DNA of 64,000 nucleotides from Lolliginicoccus suaedae (lineage in GTDB: Bacteria > Actinomycetota > Actinomycetes > Mycobacteriales > Mycobacteriaceae). Shown here in pieces: positions 47,630-59,739 of this stretch. The position numbers and the translations under genes were made by a program. The notes under the pieces are model-generated. The model did no database searches, was not told where the DNA came from, and saw nothing but the letters and a program-made list of their open reading frames with translations. Positions within the stretch are counted from its first letter, which is position 1. Each line of letters begins with the position of its first letter. The stretch lies in assembly GCF_008312885.1 (NCBI RefSeq), contig NZ_VSSO01000003.1, positions 513,080 through 577,079 of the forward strand, written 5' to 3'.

Positions 47630-49036
47630 TCAGCCACACGCTTCGCGCAGCTCATCGAGCGACTCGGCGAGCATCGACGCGAACACATCAACGTCGGACA
47701 TCGCTCCCCGATCCGCGTTCAGCCCAAAATAGATCCGACCGTTGTACGACGTCACACCGATGGAGAGGGCCTGGTTCTTCACGAGCGGCGGCACCGGGTA
47801 CATCTCCGTCATCCGAACCCCGGCCGAGTAGAGCGGCGACTGCGGGCCGGGGGCGTTCGTGATGATCAGGTTGAACACCCGCTGCGGGAACGAGCTGGCG
47901 ACGCGCGCGCCCATCGCATGCAGCGTCGCGGGGGCGAAGCCGGAAAGCTGCACCAGCGTCCCCGCATCCACGGACCGTCCCGAATGGGCATGGACCTCCG
48001 TTGCATGGGCCACCTGCGAGAGCCGCACCACCGGGTTCGGCTCCCCCACTGGCAGATCGATCAGGAAGGACGAGACATTGCGCCGTGCCTCGCCGCCCGT
48101 GCCATCGAACGCGCCCTCGAGGTACACCGCCATCGGCACCAGCGCGCGGACCGTCGACGACGCCGACACAGGCTCGCCCCGCGAGACGAGCCAGTTGCGC
48201 AGCGCGCCAGAGATCACCGACAGCACCACATCATTGACCGTGCAGCCATAGCGAGCGCGGATGCGGCGGAACTCGTCCAGCGAGCTCGCCGCCACCGCGT
48301 AGCGGCGATTCCGGGAAATAGTGACATTGAGCGGGCTCGTGGGGGCCGTGCTCGCCGCCGACCACACCATCGAGGCAACCTTGCCCGCGCCCTGCGCGAC
48401 CTTCCCCACCGTCGCCGAGACGTCCTTCGTGGCCATGCGCAACGTGTGCATGCCATCGCGCGGGCGGGATACGAGATCCATGACGGCGCCTGCCACCAGC
48501 CGGAGATCACCAGGCTCGCGCTCCGGCATCCACAGGTCATCCGAGAGCTCCGCCGGGCGTGGCTTGCGATCGAAGATCACCTGCCCGATCTCCATGTTCT
48601 CGAGGCCATCGACCAGCGATTCATGCGACTTGATGAAGATGGCCGAGCGACCGGACGACAGCCCCTCGACGAGATACATCTCCCACAGCGGGCGGGACCG
48701 ATCCAGCGGGCGCGAGACGAGCCGCGCGATCAGGTCATGCAGCTGCTCATCGTCGCCCGGGCGCGGCAACGCCGAGCGACGCACGTGATAAGTGATGTCG
48801 AAATCCGCGTCATCGACCCATACCGGCCGCCCCAGGCCACGCGCTACCTCGCGCACCTTCTGGCGGTACTGCGGCACCAGCCCGATCCGCTCCTCGACGA
48901 GGTTGAGCAAGCTGTCATAGTCGAGCTGCTCCTCATCGGTGCTCTGGAAGATCGCGAGCGTGCCCACATGCATGGGCGTCGTGCTCTCCTCCATGTAATA
49001 GAACGAGGCGTCGAGATTGGACAGCTTCTTCACCAC
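47630..49036 (-). CDS. WS/DGAT-family O-acyltransferase with altered active site
   Basis: A 468-residue wax ester synthase/diacylglycerol acyltransferase-type protein (Tgs family) with the usual N-terminus LSNLDASFYYMEESTTPMHVG and the NDVVL motif (TVNDVVLSVISGALRNWL, key piece NDVVLSVISGALR), plus PGPQSPLYSAG near the end. The active-site motif HHxxxDG reads HESLVDG at 138-144, so the catalytic second His is Glu. It is one intact gene, whereas the M. tuberculosis homologue is split in two as recalled. GTG start with GGGAGG seven bases upstream. Activity is uncertain. Confidence 0.85.
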   Translation of the reverse strand: MVKKLSNLDASFYYMEESTTPMHVGTLAIFQSTDEEQLDYDSLLNLVEERIGLVPQYRQKVREVARGLGRPVWVDDADFDITYHVRRSALPRPGDDEQLHDLIARLVSRPLDRSRPLWEMYLVEGLSSGRSAIFIKSHESLVDGLENMEIGQVIFDRKPRPAELSDDLWMPEREPGDLRLVAGAVMDLVSRPRDGMHTLRMATKDVSATVGKVAQGAGKVASMVWSAASTAPTSPLNVTISRNRRYAVAASSLDEFRRIRARYGCTVNDVVLSVISGALRNWLVSRGEPVSASSTVRALVPMAVYLEGAFDGTGGEARRNVSSFLIDLPVGEPNPVVRLSQVAHATEVHAHSGRSVDAGTLVQLSGFAPATLHAMGARVASSFPQRVFNLIITNAPGPQSPLYSAGVRMTEMYPVPPLVKNQALSIGVTSYNGRIYFGLNADRGAMSDVDVFASMLAESLDELREACG

Positions 49037-49397
49037 AGCACGACCTCCCGGACCACCATGCAGGCGCGCCGCTGGGCGCCACCCTGCACCGGGCGCGCAT
49101 CAACACCGCGCGACGCGGAAACCCTTCTCACGACACCCCCGATGTAGCGGCGCGGACACACCGGCACCAAGCTTGTAATCTCCCTCACTCACGCTTTCTC
49201 AGCGATACCGCACCACAGACTACCCGGTTTGGCCGCGCCATGTCCGGCCCAGCGGGTCGGCGGCCGAGCGCGCTTGACAGAACAAGGTACTCTATTGCTG
49301 CCTCGCTCCTCTCCGCGCGGCCGCTAGACCACGTAATGGACGATACGGGCACCGTCGCGAACGGTCCCCGTATCACAGCGGACACGGAGGGACCTTC
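49037..49397. other. Intergenic region between the acyltransferase and DUF6459-like genes
   Basis: About 360 bases between divergent genes. It includes TTGACA at 49275-49280 as a possible -35 for the plus-strand gene, without a good -10. No gene or RNA is recognised. Confidence 0.5.
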
Positions 49398-49898
49398 ATG
49401 GCCACATCAGCACCACGCCCCATCCCGCGCCTCGACGGCGCGCGCATCGGCGCCCCACCACGCAGCGAGCCCGCGCCCGGTCGGCACGCGCCCCCGTGCG
49501 GCGGCCCACGCCGGCTCCCTGGCACCTCCTCGGCCCGCCGCGCCAGGCCCCTCAACCGCCGCACCGATGAGCAGCGCGACGAGCAGCACTCCGCGCGCGC
49601 CGCCGCAGCCGCGCTGTTCCGGCTCATCGTCGATGTGCTCGATCAACGGCGCGATACCGGCCACCTCAGGCGCGCGGCAGCACCCGCGGTGATCGCGCTG
49701 CTCGCCGAGCGATCCCGTCTGCATGGCACCGGCACGCCACCAGCGCGGATCCTCAGCGTGCATGTGCGCCCCGTCTCGGAAAGGTGCATCGAGGCCTCAT
49801 GCACGTGCGCGCGCGGCGAGCGCGCGTTCGCCCTTGCCGCGCGGTTCGAGACTGGGCGCGACGGGTCCTGGCAGTGCACCGCGCTCGAGCTCGGATAG
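49398..49898 (+). CDS. DUF6459-like (Rv3-rich) small protein next to secA
   Basis: A 166-residue protein. The first 60 residues are Pro/Arg-rich and of low complexity; the rest has a conserved-looking domain (LFRLIVDVLDQRRD, SVHVRPVSERCIEASCTCARGERAFALAARFE, WQCTALELG; quoted in pieces ILSVHVRPVSE and AFALAARFETGRDGSWQC). The domain resembles the DUF6459 family that stands beside secA in many actinobacteria. Function unknown. GGAGGGA five bases before the ATG decides the start. Confidence 0.65.
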   Translation: MATSAPRPIPRLDGARIGAPPRSEPAPGRHAPPCGGPRRLPGTSSARRARPLNRRTDEQRDEQHSARAAAAALFRLIVDVLDQRRDTGHLRRAAAPAVIALLAERSRLHGTGTPPARILSVHVRPVSERCIEASCTCARGERAFALAARFETGRDGSWQCTALELG

Positions 49899-49930
49899 GC
49901 GGGGACGAGGGCGCCCGAAACAGGGGCACC

Positions 49931-49983
49931 AGTGTGCGAAAAGCGACAGTGATCCTGAAGAATCCTGTCGCTTTTCGCACACT
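49931..49983. terminator. Bidirectional terminator with perfect 19-bp stem
   Basis: AGTGTGCGAAAAGCGACAG pairs perfectly with its complement around 15 bases that themselves contain GAT..ATC. It lies between the converging DUF6459-like and secA genes and has A/T runs (GAAAAG/CTTTTC) inside the stem. Confidence 0.82.
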
Positions 49984-50025
49984 CGCTCGACGTCCGCGCC
50001 CGCCTAGCGGCGCACCCCTAGTTGC

Positions 50026-52887
<2,862 letters not shown>

Positions 52888-52959
52888 GTACAGGTTTCCT
52901 CAATCGTCGTCGTGACAGCGTGCACCCGGGCGGCGTGGCCACCGCCGGGCGGCATCCCG

Positions 52960-53003
52960 CCATGGAAAATCCGGCTAGGCATCCACCTAGCCGGACTCCA
53001 TGG
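52960..53003. terminator. Terminator after hpf
   Basis: Nested inverted repeat: outer arms CCATGG / CCATGG and inner arms TCCGGCTAGG / CCTAGCCGGA around six bases. It lies between the end of hpf and the start of secA1 on the same strand, separating the two units. Confidence 0.75.
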
Positions 53004-53033
53004 TAGAGCGCGGATCGTGATCCGTCGCTTTCC

Positions 53034-53783
53034 TCAAGCCAGCCTGATCAAACCGTAGTCGAAGGCATGGCGCCGATACACCACCGAGGGGCTGTCTGAA
53101 TCCACATCATGGAACAGGTAGAAGTCGTGCCCCACGAGCTCCATCTCGTACAGGGCCTCGTCGACGGTCATGGGCTTGGACGAGTGCACCTTCGTGCGCA
53201 CGATATGCCCAGGGCCTGGATACTCCTCGATCCCGTCGTCCGGCACGCTGGCTGCCGCAGCCACCATGTCCTCATCGGTGCTGCGCTCCCAGGCATTGCC
53301 ATTGAGCGCGGGGGATCCCGGTTCGAGCATGGGCTCGGGGGCCATCGCTGCCGTAGCCTCGGCCACCGAGATCGGTGTGCGACTACCATGATGGACCTTG
53401 CGCCGATCACGCGTCTTGCGGAACCTGCTCTCGAGCTTGTCCACCGCGATCTCGAGCGCTGCGTAGAAATTCTCGGCCGACGCCTCCGCTCGGATGACAG
53501 GCCCCTTGCCCCGCGCGGTGATCTCGATGCGCTGGCAGTGCTTGGCCTGGCGTCGGTTCTTCTCGTGCTGGAGCTCGACGTCATAGAGATGGACATCGTG
53601 GTGAAACCGCTCGAGCCGGCCTACCTTCTCCTCGATATGGAGCCGGAAATGATCGGGAACCTCGACGTTTCGGCCCTTGACAACAATGTCCGCGTGATTG
53701 CCGCGATCCTCGGTGGCCTCGTCGAGCCCTACCGGCTCGCCGTTTCGGGCCCGGACAAGATCCGCTTGAGAAACAGTCGACAC
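53034..53783 (-). CDS. hpf: Ribosome hibernation promoting factor, long form
   Basis: A 249-residue long HPF that binds the decoding centre and dimerises or stabilises inactive 70S ribosomes. The N-terminal domain (DIVVKGRNVEVPDHFRLHIEEKVGRLERF, key piece VVKGRNVEVPDHFR) is followed by a linker and the C-terminal dimerisation domain (VRTKVHSSKPMTVDEALYEMELVGHDFYLF, key piece SKPMTVDEALYEMELVGHDF). GTG at 53783 has GGGAGG close upstream. The place upstream of secA1 is conserved. Confidence 0.94.
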   Translation of the reverse strand: MSTVSQADLVRARNGEPVGLDEATEDRGNHADIVVKGRNVEVPDHFRLHIEEKVGRLERFHHDVHLYDVELQHEKNRRQAKHCQRIEITARGKGPVIRAEASAENFYAALEIAVDKLESRFRKTRDRRKVHHGSRTPISVAEATAAMAPEPMLEPGSPALNGNAWERSTDEDMVAAAASVPDDGIEEYPGPGHIVRTKVHSSKPMTVDEALYEMELVGHDFYLFHDVDSDSPSVVYRRHAFDYGLIRLA

Positions 53784-53996
53784 AATACCTCCCAGATTCC
53801 GCTGCTCACCGTTCCTGCGGTGTCAGCTGCAGTGCGAGAGTGCCGGGGACCTGCTCAACCGCACCCGGCACAAGGGATCGATGACGTCACCTCCCCAGAT
53901 CGCCGTGCTATGGGTTGTGAACGCGACGGTAGTACGTCGTTTCCCGTCGCGCTACCGATCGGACCGAAAAGTCACGGAAAATTTGCCTGGGCCCGC

Positions 53997-54659
53997 TCAG
54001 GCCGCGGCAAGCACCATTGCCTCGCGCACAGGAATGCCGGATTTTCGCAGTACACGGACTGATTCCGCGAGCAGCGCCCCGGTGGTGACCACATCGTCGA
54101 TGAGAACGACACGGCCACGCGGCGCCTGGGCGGCAGTAGAAAGGAGGCCTCCGCGCGCACGGACCCGCCCCTGTACATTCGCCGCGCGCTGTCGTGCCGT
54201 CAGGCCCACCGAATCCCGTGCCCGCCAGTGCAGGGCAAGCGCGCGCTCCATGGCAGCATCTCCTCCGCCGAGATCCTCGAGCAGGCGCGCGCATTGCGAT
54301 GCGAGATCAGCGATCGCATCCCGGCCCCTCATGCGCGTGGCCCACCAGCGGCTCGGCGCGGGCAGGAGCACGGTGCGGCCCGCTCCCCCGGTTGCGGTGG
54401 CAGCCAGGGCGTGGGCCATCCGGTACGCGAGCACCGGCGCGAGATCACTGCGTCCGTGCTCCTTCCATCCGGAGAGTGCCCGGCGCAGCGGGCCCCGGTG
54501 CCGGGCCAGCGTCCATACCGGCACGCCGGGATCATGCCGGGGCATCCAGCGCGCTGGCTCCCATGGCACGGTCATGTCGCACGCGCCGCACCAACTGGTT
54601 CCGGGTGTTCCGCATCCCCCGCATTCGCGGGGCAGGATGAGCTCCATCAAGGCCTGCAT
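53997..54659 (-). CDS. comF: ComF-family phosphoribosyltransferase-like protein
   Basis: A 220-residue ComF-type protein. The N-terminal double zinc-finger-like segment has CGGCG and WCGAC, then ALSGWKEHGRSDLAPVLAY, and the PRPP-binding loop VVLIDDVVTTGALL near the C-terminus. In competent bacteria ComF acts in DNA uptake; in actinobacteria its role is not established. ATG at 54659 has AGGA seven bases upstream, which favours it over longer readings. The 213 bases upstream, to hpf, hold no gene. Confidence 0.85.
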   Translation of the reverse strand: MQALMELILPRECGGCGTPGTSWCGACDMTVPWEPARWMPRHDPGVPVWTLARHRGPLRRALSGWKEHGRSDLAPVLAYRMAHALAATATGGAGRTVLLPAPSRWWATRMRGRDAIADLASQCARLLEDLGGGDAAMERALALHWRARDSVGLTARQRAANVQGRVRARGGLLSTAAQAPRGRVVLIDDVVTTGALLAESVRVLRKSGIPVREAMVLAAA

Positions 54660-54710
54660 GCCACGATCCTGCGGCATCACCGCCGCCCGGATCGATAGCG
54701 ATAGCGAATC

Positions 54711-54736
54711 TGTGGATAACCGCCGCGCTATCCACA
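54711..54736. other. Inverted DnaA-box-like pair between lpqB and comF
   Basis: TGTGGATAA (complement TTATCCACA, the classical DnaA box) and CTATCCACA face each other; the arms TGTGGATA / TATCCACA are 10 bases apart. Located in the 84-base gap after lpqB, it could also be that gene's terminator hairpin. Confidence 0.4.
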
Positions 54737-54743
54737 ACCGCGC

Positions 54744-56540
54744 CTAGCCCGGCAGGATGGGCTTGGCGTCCGTGCCCATCAGCCGGGTGACCTCGCGCCA
54801 GAACCGCTCGCCTTGCGGCTCGTCGCGGCCAAGCCTCAGCACGCCGCGCGAATCCGTCACGTACTCAGTGGTCGGCGAGGCATCCACCGCGGTCACGGGC
54901 GGCGAGAGGTTGCTGCGCGGAAGCTGCTCGACGCGCGACCCATCGGCGGAGACCCGCGCGACCGGCGCGTCAGCTACGCCACGGACCACGAGCAGGGCAT
55001 CGGGGGTGCCCCAGTCGAGCGCTACCGCGGTGTCGGTCAGGTTCAGCGCCACCGGCTGGGGATTGACCAGTGTGAACTCGTCCGCACGGGGCTCGGCGAC
55101 GACGGCGACGTGGACGCGTCCCCCGATGATGAGGGCCACCCGGGTTCCATCGGAGGCGAGCCGCAGGCTGGTGATCTGTCCTTGCAGCGCGGCGAGGGAT
55201 CCGGATTCGACCGTCGTCGTGGAGAACGTGCCGGTCCCGGAATCCCTGACGACGCGGGTAACGGTCTCCCCGTCGATCACGGCCCATGCCGCGCCGTCGC
55301 TGGTGGACCAGGTGGGACGAGTGATGGACATGCCCTCCCCGACGACCGACAGCGCGCCGCCATAGTCGCCGATGAGCAACTGGTAGGGCGCCTCGTCGGA
55401 CTGGTCGCTGCGGGCGACGAGAGCGACTGATCGGCCATCGTGCGAGATGGCCGCGTACTCGACGCTGTCGAGCGCACCAGCGGTCCCGGGCACCGGGGTC
55501 ATGGAGGTGTCGGTCACTGCCACGACCTGGCCGTCGACGACCGCGTGCAGGCCAACCTCGGTGGCCGTGCTGCTCACCGGATCCATCGACGCGACATCCT
55601 GCGGGCCCCACCCCGAGGCGTTCTCCTCCACGAGCGGCGCGCCGTCCGCCTCGATCAGGTAGGGACCGGGGATCCCTGCGCTGTCGAGGGTCCATACGAT
55701 CTGCGCGGCGAGGCGCCTGCGCTCCTCCAGGGAGGCCGAGCCGAGGCCCTGGAAGTCCAGGCGCACGCCCCCGAGTCCCACGCCTACCTGCGAGGCACGA
55801 CCGTCAGCCTTGGTGATGGGACCGCGCAAGCGGACGTCGCCGCTGAAGCGGGTCCGCACGCCCGGCGCGAGCCTGGAGCTCGGCCCGTCGATGAGCATGG
55901 CCATCAGCTGGGAGACCTTCTGGTCCTCCTCCACCGCTGCCCATCGCAGGTCCGGGACCAGGTGCTCACCGGAGGCATCGAGAAAGTACACGGAGAACCG
56001 CTCATAGCTGGTCAGGAAGTGAGGGCGCTCGATGACCACACCGTTGTCGAGCTCATCGATGCGCCATTCGCCGTCGCTCATCACCACCGTCACCTGGGAC
56101 TCGACAGTGCCTTCCTCCGCGGTGAACACTCCGTCGGAGCTGAGCTGGCCGACCTTGTCGGCACGGATGGCGAAGGTCGCTGTGTCAGCGGTGCGCAGCC
56201 CCTCGGAGAGCACATCGATGCGGTTGGCGATGACGATGTTCGCGTTGTCGTTCCATTGGCTATCCGCGGAGGGCGTGAGGAACTCCCGCGCAGCAGCGTG
56301 CCGCCCACGGGGGTCGGCGCTGGCGCGCAGGAACTCGCGCACGAGGGGGAACGCATCGATGCCGGGCGTGGGCTCGGGCACCGAGGTGGAGAGGGACTCC
56401 TGCGGGATCGTGCCGATCGCGCGGGGCTGGGAGTCCGTCGGCAGGGTGGTGCACGCGGCCGCCAGCAGGGCGACTGTGGCGAGGGCCAGCCAGCTCAGCA
56501 GGCGCCGGGCCCGCAGCGTTGCGGGAAGCTGAACGCTCAT
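54744..56540 (-). CDS. lpqB: Lipoprotein LpqB
   Basis: A 598-residue membrane lipoprotein that works with the MtrAB system. The signal sequence LLSWLALATVALLAAAC ends in the lipobox LAAAC. It is followed by a GerMN-type domain (about residues 150-280) and a beta-propeller (VEYAAISHDGRSVALVARS, ITSLRLASDGTRVALIIGG; key pieces ISHDGRSVALVA and ASDGTRVALIIG). The ATG at 56540 overlaps the mtrB stop (TGATG); ATG 56543 and GTG 56555 are in frame. Confidence 0.92.
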   Translation of the reverse strand: MSVQLPATLRARRLLSWLALATVALLAAACTTLPTDSQPRAIGTIPQESLSTSVPEPTPGIDAFPLVREFLRASADPRGRHAAAREFLTPSADSQWNDNANIVIANRIDVLSEGLRTADTATFAIRADKVGQLSSDGVFTAEEGTVESQVTVVMSDGEWRIDELDNGVVIERPHFLTSYERFSVYFLDASGEHLVPDLRWAAVEEDQKVSQLMAMLIDGPSSRLAPGVRTRFSGDVRLRGPITKADGRASQVGVGLGGVRLDFQGLGSASLEERRRLAAQIVWTLDSAGIPGPYLIEADGAPLVEENASGWGPQDVASMDPVSSTATEVGLHAVVDGQVVAVTDTSMTPVPGTAGALDSVEYAAISHDGRSVALVARSDQSDEAPYQLLIGDYGGALSVVGEGMSITRPTWSTSDGAAWAVIDGETVTRVVRDSGTGTFSTTTVESGSLAALQGQITSLRLASDGTRVALIIGGRVHVAVVAEPRADEFTLVNPQPVALNLTDTAVALDWGTPDALLVVRGVADAPVARVSADGSRVEQLPRSNLSPPVTAVDASPTTEYVTDSRGVLRLGRDEPQGERFWREVTRLMGTDAKPILPG

Positions 56541-58315
56541 CATTTCGCGTGCCACCCCGCGTCCTCCGAGTCCCTTCCCGAGCGAGTGTCGGCGACATCG
56601 TCGGGGGTGAACACTGCCGCTGATTCCATGGGGTCCAGCATGATCTCCACCTCGGACTTGGTGCTTCGCTCCGCGGCCGGAGCGATCACGGGCATGTCCA
56701 TGTCCTCGGGGTCAGGCTTGAGCGGCAGTGGCGAGGTGGTGACCCTGCGTCCGCGCGAGAGCGGGAGCGCGAGCCGGAACACCGATCCGTACCCGCGCTC
56801 GCCCCAGGCGTCGAGCCTGCCATTGTGCAGGCGGGCATCCTCGACGCTGATCGCGAGGCCGAGACCTGTACCACCGGAGCGCCGGACGCGCGAGGGGTCG
56901 GAGCGCCAGAACCGGTTGAACACCAGCTTCTCCTCCCCTGCCTTGAGCCCCACGCCCCAGTCACGAACAATGACGGCGAGGGTGTCATTGTCGGCGCGCA
57001 TCCGGAGCAGCACAGGGTTGCCCTCGCTGTGGTCGATGGCGTTGGCGAGGAGATTGCGAACCACACGCTCGACGCGGCGGGGATCCACCTCAGCGATGAT
57101 CGGCTCATCAGGGATATCCACGATCAGCGGGACGCTGGCATCGGTGGCGAGCCGCTGCACCGTGGAGAGCGCGGCGTGCACGCAGGAGCGAACGTCGATC
57201 TGCTCGGCGGAGAGCTCGGCGACGCCCGCATCGTGGCGGCTGATCTCGAGCAGGTCCGCGAGCAGGCTCTCGAAGCGGTCGAGCTCGCGCATCATCAGCT
57301 CGGCCGAGCGCTCCAGCATCGGATCGAGCTCGTCGCGGCTGTCGTAGATGACGTCGGCGGCCATGCGCACGGTGGTCAGCGGAGTCCGCAGCTCATGGCT
57401 CACATCCGAGGTGAATCGCTTCTGCAGGTTGCCGAACTCCTCGAGCTGGGTGATCTGGCGCGACAGGCTCTCCGCCATCTCGTTGAAGGACATGGCGAGC
57501 CGGGCCATATCATCCTCGCCCCGAACGGGCATGCGCTCCTTGAGCCGCCCCTCCGCGAAGCGGGCGGCGATCCGGGCAGCGGAGCGCACCGGGATGACCA
57601 CCTGGCGCGCCACGAGCAGCGAGATCGCCGTGAGCAGGACGAGCAGCACGGCGCTGCCGGTGAGCACGGTCCCTCGCATGAGGGAGAGGCTCCGGGCCTC
57701 GCTCTCGAGCGGGAAGATCAGGTACAGCTCCAGGCCTGGAATGTCTGAGGCGGTGGGCGTTCCCATGATCAGTGCGGACACGACACTGTTCTCGGACGCG
57801 GGAACCGTCGAGTACACGTAGGAGACCTGGCCCTGGCGCACATAGTCGCGCAGCGAATCCGGGATCTGCTCCACGGCGCCACTGGTGATCAGGCCCTGCG
57901 TCGCTTCCGAGTCGGTCGCGATGAGCACCGGCGTCCACAATCCAGCGCCACCCGTGTTCTGGTCATTGTCGACCTGCCAGTTCAGGGCCGAGCGCGCGCT
58001 GTTGATCCGGCCCTGGCGCGAGGTCGTATCCCCTGCCCCCGCGAGCTCCCGCTGGACGGTCAGTCGCGCCGAATCCAGCTGTTGCACCGCAGCACCAAGC
58101 TTGGCCTCGAGCATCCGCGCGGTGAGCTGGTTCGTCAGGGCGAAGCCCAGCGCCAGGATGACAACGAGCGACAGTGCCATCGTCGACACAACGACGCGCA
58201 GCTGGAGTGACCGTCGCCACCAGTGCCCGAGTGCCGACCCTACCGCCCTGAACCTGCGCACCCACCTCGTGGTCCGACCATTGATCTTGCGCCGGGTGCG
58301 GGCGCGACCGATCAC
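56540..58315 (-). CDS. mtrB: Sensor histidine kinase MtrB
   Basis: Membrane sensor kinase of 591 residues for MtrA. Two membrane helices (about residues 42-66 and 215-240) flank an extracellular domain, then HAMP ([16 protein letters not shown]), the HisKA motif [21 protein letters not shown] (key piece SHELRTPL) and a HATPase domain with [20 protein letters not shown] and GTGLGLAIS. The MtrAB-LpqB system controls cell division and wall metabolism in mycobacteria. It overlaps mtrA by four bases. Confidence 0.94.
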   Translation of the reverse strand: MIGRARTRRKINGRTTRWVRRFRAVGSALGHWWRRSLQLRVVVSTMALSLVVILALGFALTNQLTARMLEAKLGAAVQQLDSARLTVQRELAGAGDTTSRQGRINSARSALNWQVDNDQNTGGAGLWTPVLIATDSEATQGLITSGAVEQIPDSLRDYVRQGQVSYVYSTVPASENSVVSALIMGTPTASDIPGLELYLIFPLESEARSLSLMRGTVLTGSAVLLVLLTAISLLVARQVVIPVRSAARIAARFAEGRLKERMPVRGEDDMARLAMSFNEMAESLSRQITQLEEFGNLQKRFTSDVSHELRTPLTTVRMAADVIYDSRDELDPMLERSAELMMRELDRFESLLADLLEISRHDAGVAELSAEQIDVRSCVHAALSTVQRLATDASVPLIVDIPDEPIIAEVDPRRVERVVRNLLANAIDHSEGNPVLLRMRADNDTLAVIVRDWGVGLKAGEEKLVFNRFWRSDPSRVRRSGGTGLGLAISVEDARLHNGRLDAWGERGYGSVFRLALPLSRGRRVTTSPLPLKPDPEDMDMPVIAPAAERSTKSEVEIMLDPMESAAVFTPDDVADTRSGRDSEDAGWHAK

Positions 58316-58995
58316 GGCGGTCCGGCCTTGTATCCAACTCCCCGCACCGTCAGCACGATCTCGGGCTTCTCGGGATCATTCTCGACCTTGGCGCGCAAGC
58401 GCTGCACATGGACATTGACCAGGCGGGTATCGGCAGCATGCCGGTAGCCCCAGACCTGCTCGAGCAGCACCTCGCGGGTGAAGACCTGGCGGGGCTTGCG
58501 GGCCAGCGCGACCAGCAGGTCGAACTCCAGCGGCGTCAGGTTGATCAGTTCGCCATTGCGGGTGACCTTGTGCGCGGGGACGTCGATCTCGACCTCGCCG
58601 ATGCTGAGCAGCTCAGCGGGCTCATCCTCGCGCCGACGAAGCCGGGCCCGCACGCGCGCCACGAGCTCCTTCGGCTTGAAGGGCTTGATCACGTAGTCGT
58701 CAGCACCGGACTCCAGGCCGAGCACGACATCAACGGTGTCGGTCTTGGCGGTCAGCATCACGATCGGGACGCCCGAGTCGGCGCGCAGCACGCGGCACAC
58801 ATCGATGCCATTCATTCCGGGCAGCATCAGGTCAAGGAGCACAAGGTCGGGCCGGATGTCCCGGACCGCGCTCAATGCCTGCGTGCCGTCTCCGACGACG
58901 TAGGGCTCGAATCCCTCACCACGGAGCACAATGGTCAGCATTTCGGCGAGCGCTGCGTCATCGTCGACAACCAGAATCTTCGGCTTCATACCCAT
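58312..58995 (-). CDS. mtrA: Response regulator MtrA
   Basis: OmpR-family regulator of 227 residues, nearly identical to mycobacterial MtrA as recalled. Receiver domain: acidic pocket VVDDD, phosphoacceptor Asp in [10 protein letters not shown], conserved Lys in DYVIKPFKP. Winged helix: [42 protein letters not shown] (key piece [15 protein letters not shown]). Regulates dnaA and cell-wall genes in mycobacteria. ATG 58989 is an alternative start. It is cotranscribed with mtrB and lpqB. Confidence 0.95.
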   Translation of the reverse strand: MGMKPKILVVDDDAALAEMLTIVLRGEGFEPYVVGDGTQALSAVRDIRPDLVLLDLMLPGMNGIDVCRVLRADSGVPIVMLTAKTDTVDVVLGLESGADDYVIKPFKPKELVARVRARLRRREDEPAELLSIGEVEIDVPAHKVTRNGELINLTPLEFDLLVALARKPRQVFTREVLLEQVWGYRHAADTRLVNVHVQRLRAKVENDPEKPEIVLTVRGVGYKAGPP

Positions 58996-59061
58996 ATCGT
59001 TACACTCAAATGCCTGCAAGCGTGGTTTTGACGCTGCCGGCGCGCCGCGCTCCCCACCACT

Positions 59062-59739
59062 CTAGCCCCGCCCAGCGCTTGCCGCACGGATCTCCTCGAT
59101 GCGCCCGGCAAGGTCCTCGATGGAGCAGCTCCCGCCCGCTCCGGCGCCGCCGAAGACCACCCACGGCGACGTCCAGCGCTGCTCCGCCAGCCGCCGGTAG
59201 ATCGTCGCGGTGCGCTCCTGGAGCGTGCTGTCCCGCTCGTACGCATCGCGGGCGCGACCAGGCTCGGTGGCCGCGCGGTGGCGGGCCCGCTGCTCGGCCA
59301 CCGCGACCTCGACGTCCACGAGGATGTGCAGCCCCGGCTCCGGGAGCCCGAGCCGGCCGTGCTCGAGCTCGCGCACCCACTCCACCGTGCTGTCCTCGTC
59401 CCGCGCCTCGCCACGCGCGGCGGAGTAGGCCGCGTTGGACGCCACGTACCGATCGAGCAGCACCACATCATGCTCGTGGCGCAGCCGATCGAGCATGGGC
59501 CGGGCCTGGTGCCGGTCCAGCGCCCACAGCACGGCCATCCCGTTGATCGAGGCGAGCAGATCGCCATGCTGGCCCCTGAGCGCCTCTGCGGCGATGTCAG
59601 CGGGCTGGGACTGCCCGTAGCGCGGGAACGCCAGGCTGGTGGCTCGCAGGCCCCGGTCAGCGAGCTCCCGCAGCAGTGCCGCGGCGAGCGTGCGCTTCCC
59701 GGAGCCATCGAGCCCCTCGAGGACAACGAGCGTGCCCAT
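59062..59739 (-). CDS. tmk: Thymidylate kinase
   Basis: Phosphorylates dTMP to dTDP; 225 residues. The P-loop is LEGLDGSGKRTLAAAL (residues 7-22), the dTMP-binding region FPRYGQSQPAD follows, and LLDRYVASNAAYSAARG is the DR(Y/H) motif. GLPEPGLHILVDVEV replaces the usual GLxxPDL. ATG overlaps the sahH stop (TGATG). Confidence 0.92.
   Translation of the reverse strand: MGTLVVLEGLDGSGKRTLAAALLRELADRGLRATSLAFPRYGQSQPADIAAEALRGQHGDLLASINGMAVLWALDRHQARPMLDRLRHEHDVVLLDRYVASNAAYSAARGEARDEDSTVEWVRELEHGRLGLPEPGLHILVDVEVAVAEQRARHRAATEPGRARDAYERDSTLQERTATIYRRLAEQRWTSPWVVFGGAGAGGSCSIEDLAGRIEEIRAASAGRG

Noticed and set aside
49275..49300. TTGACA as part of a sigma-70-type promoter
   Set aside because: No acceptable -10 sequence stands 16-18 bases downstream, so only the -35-like box is mentioned.
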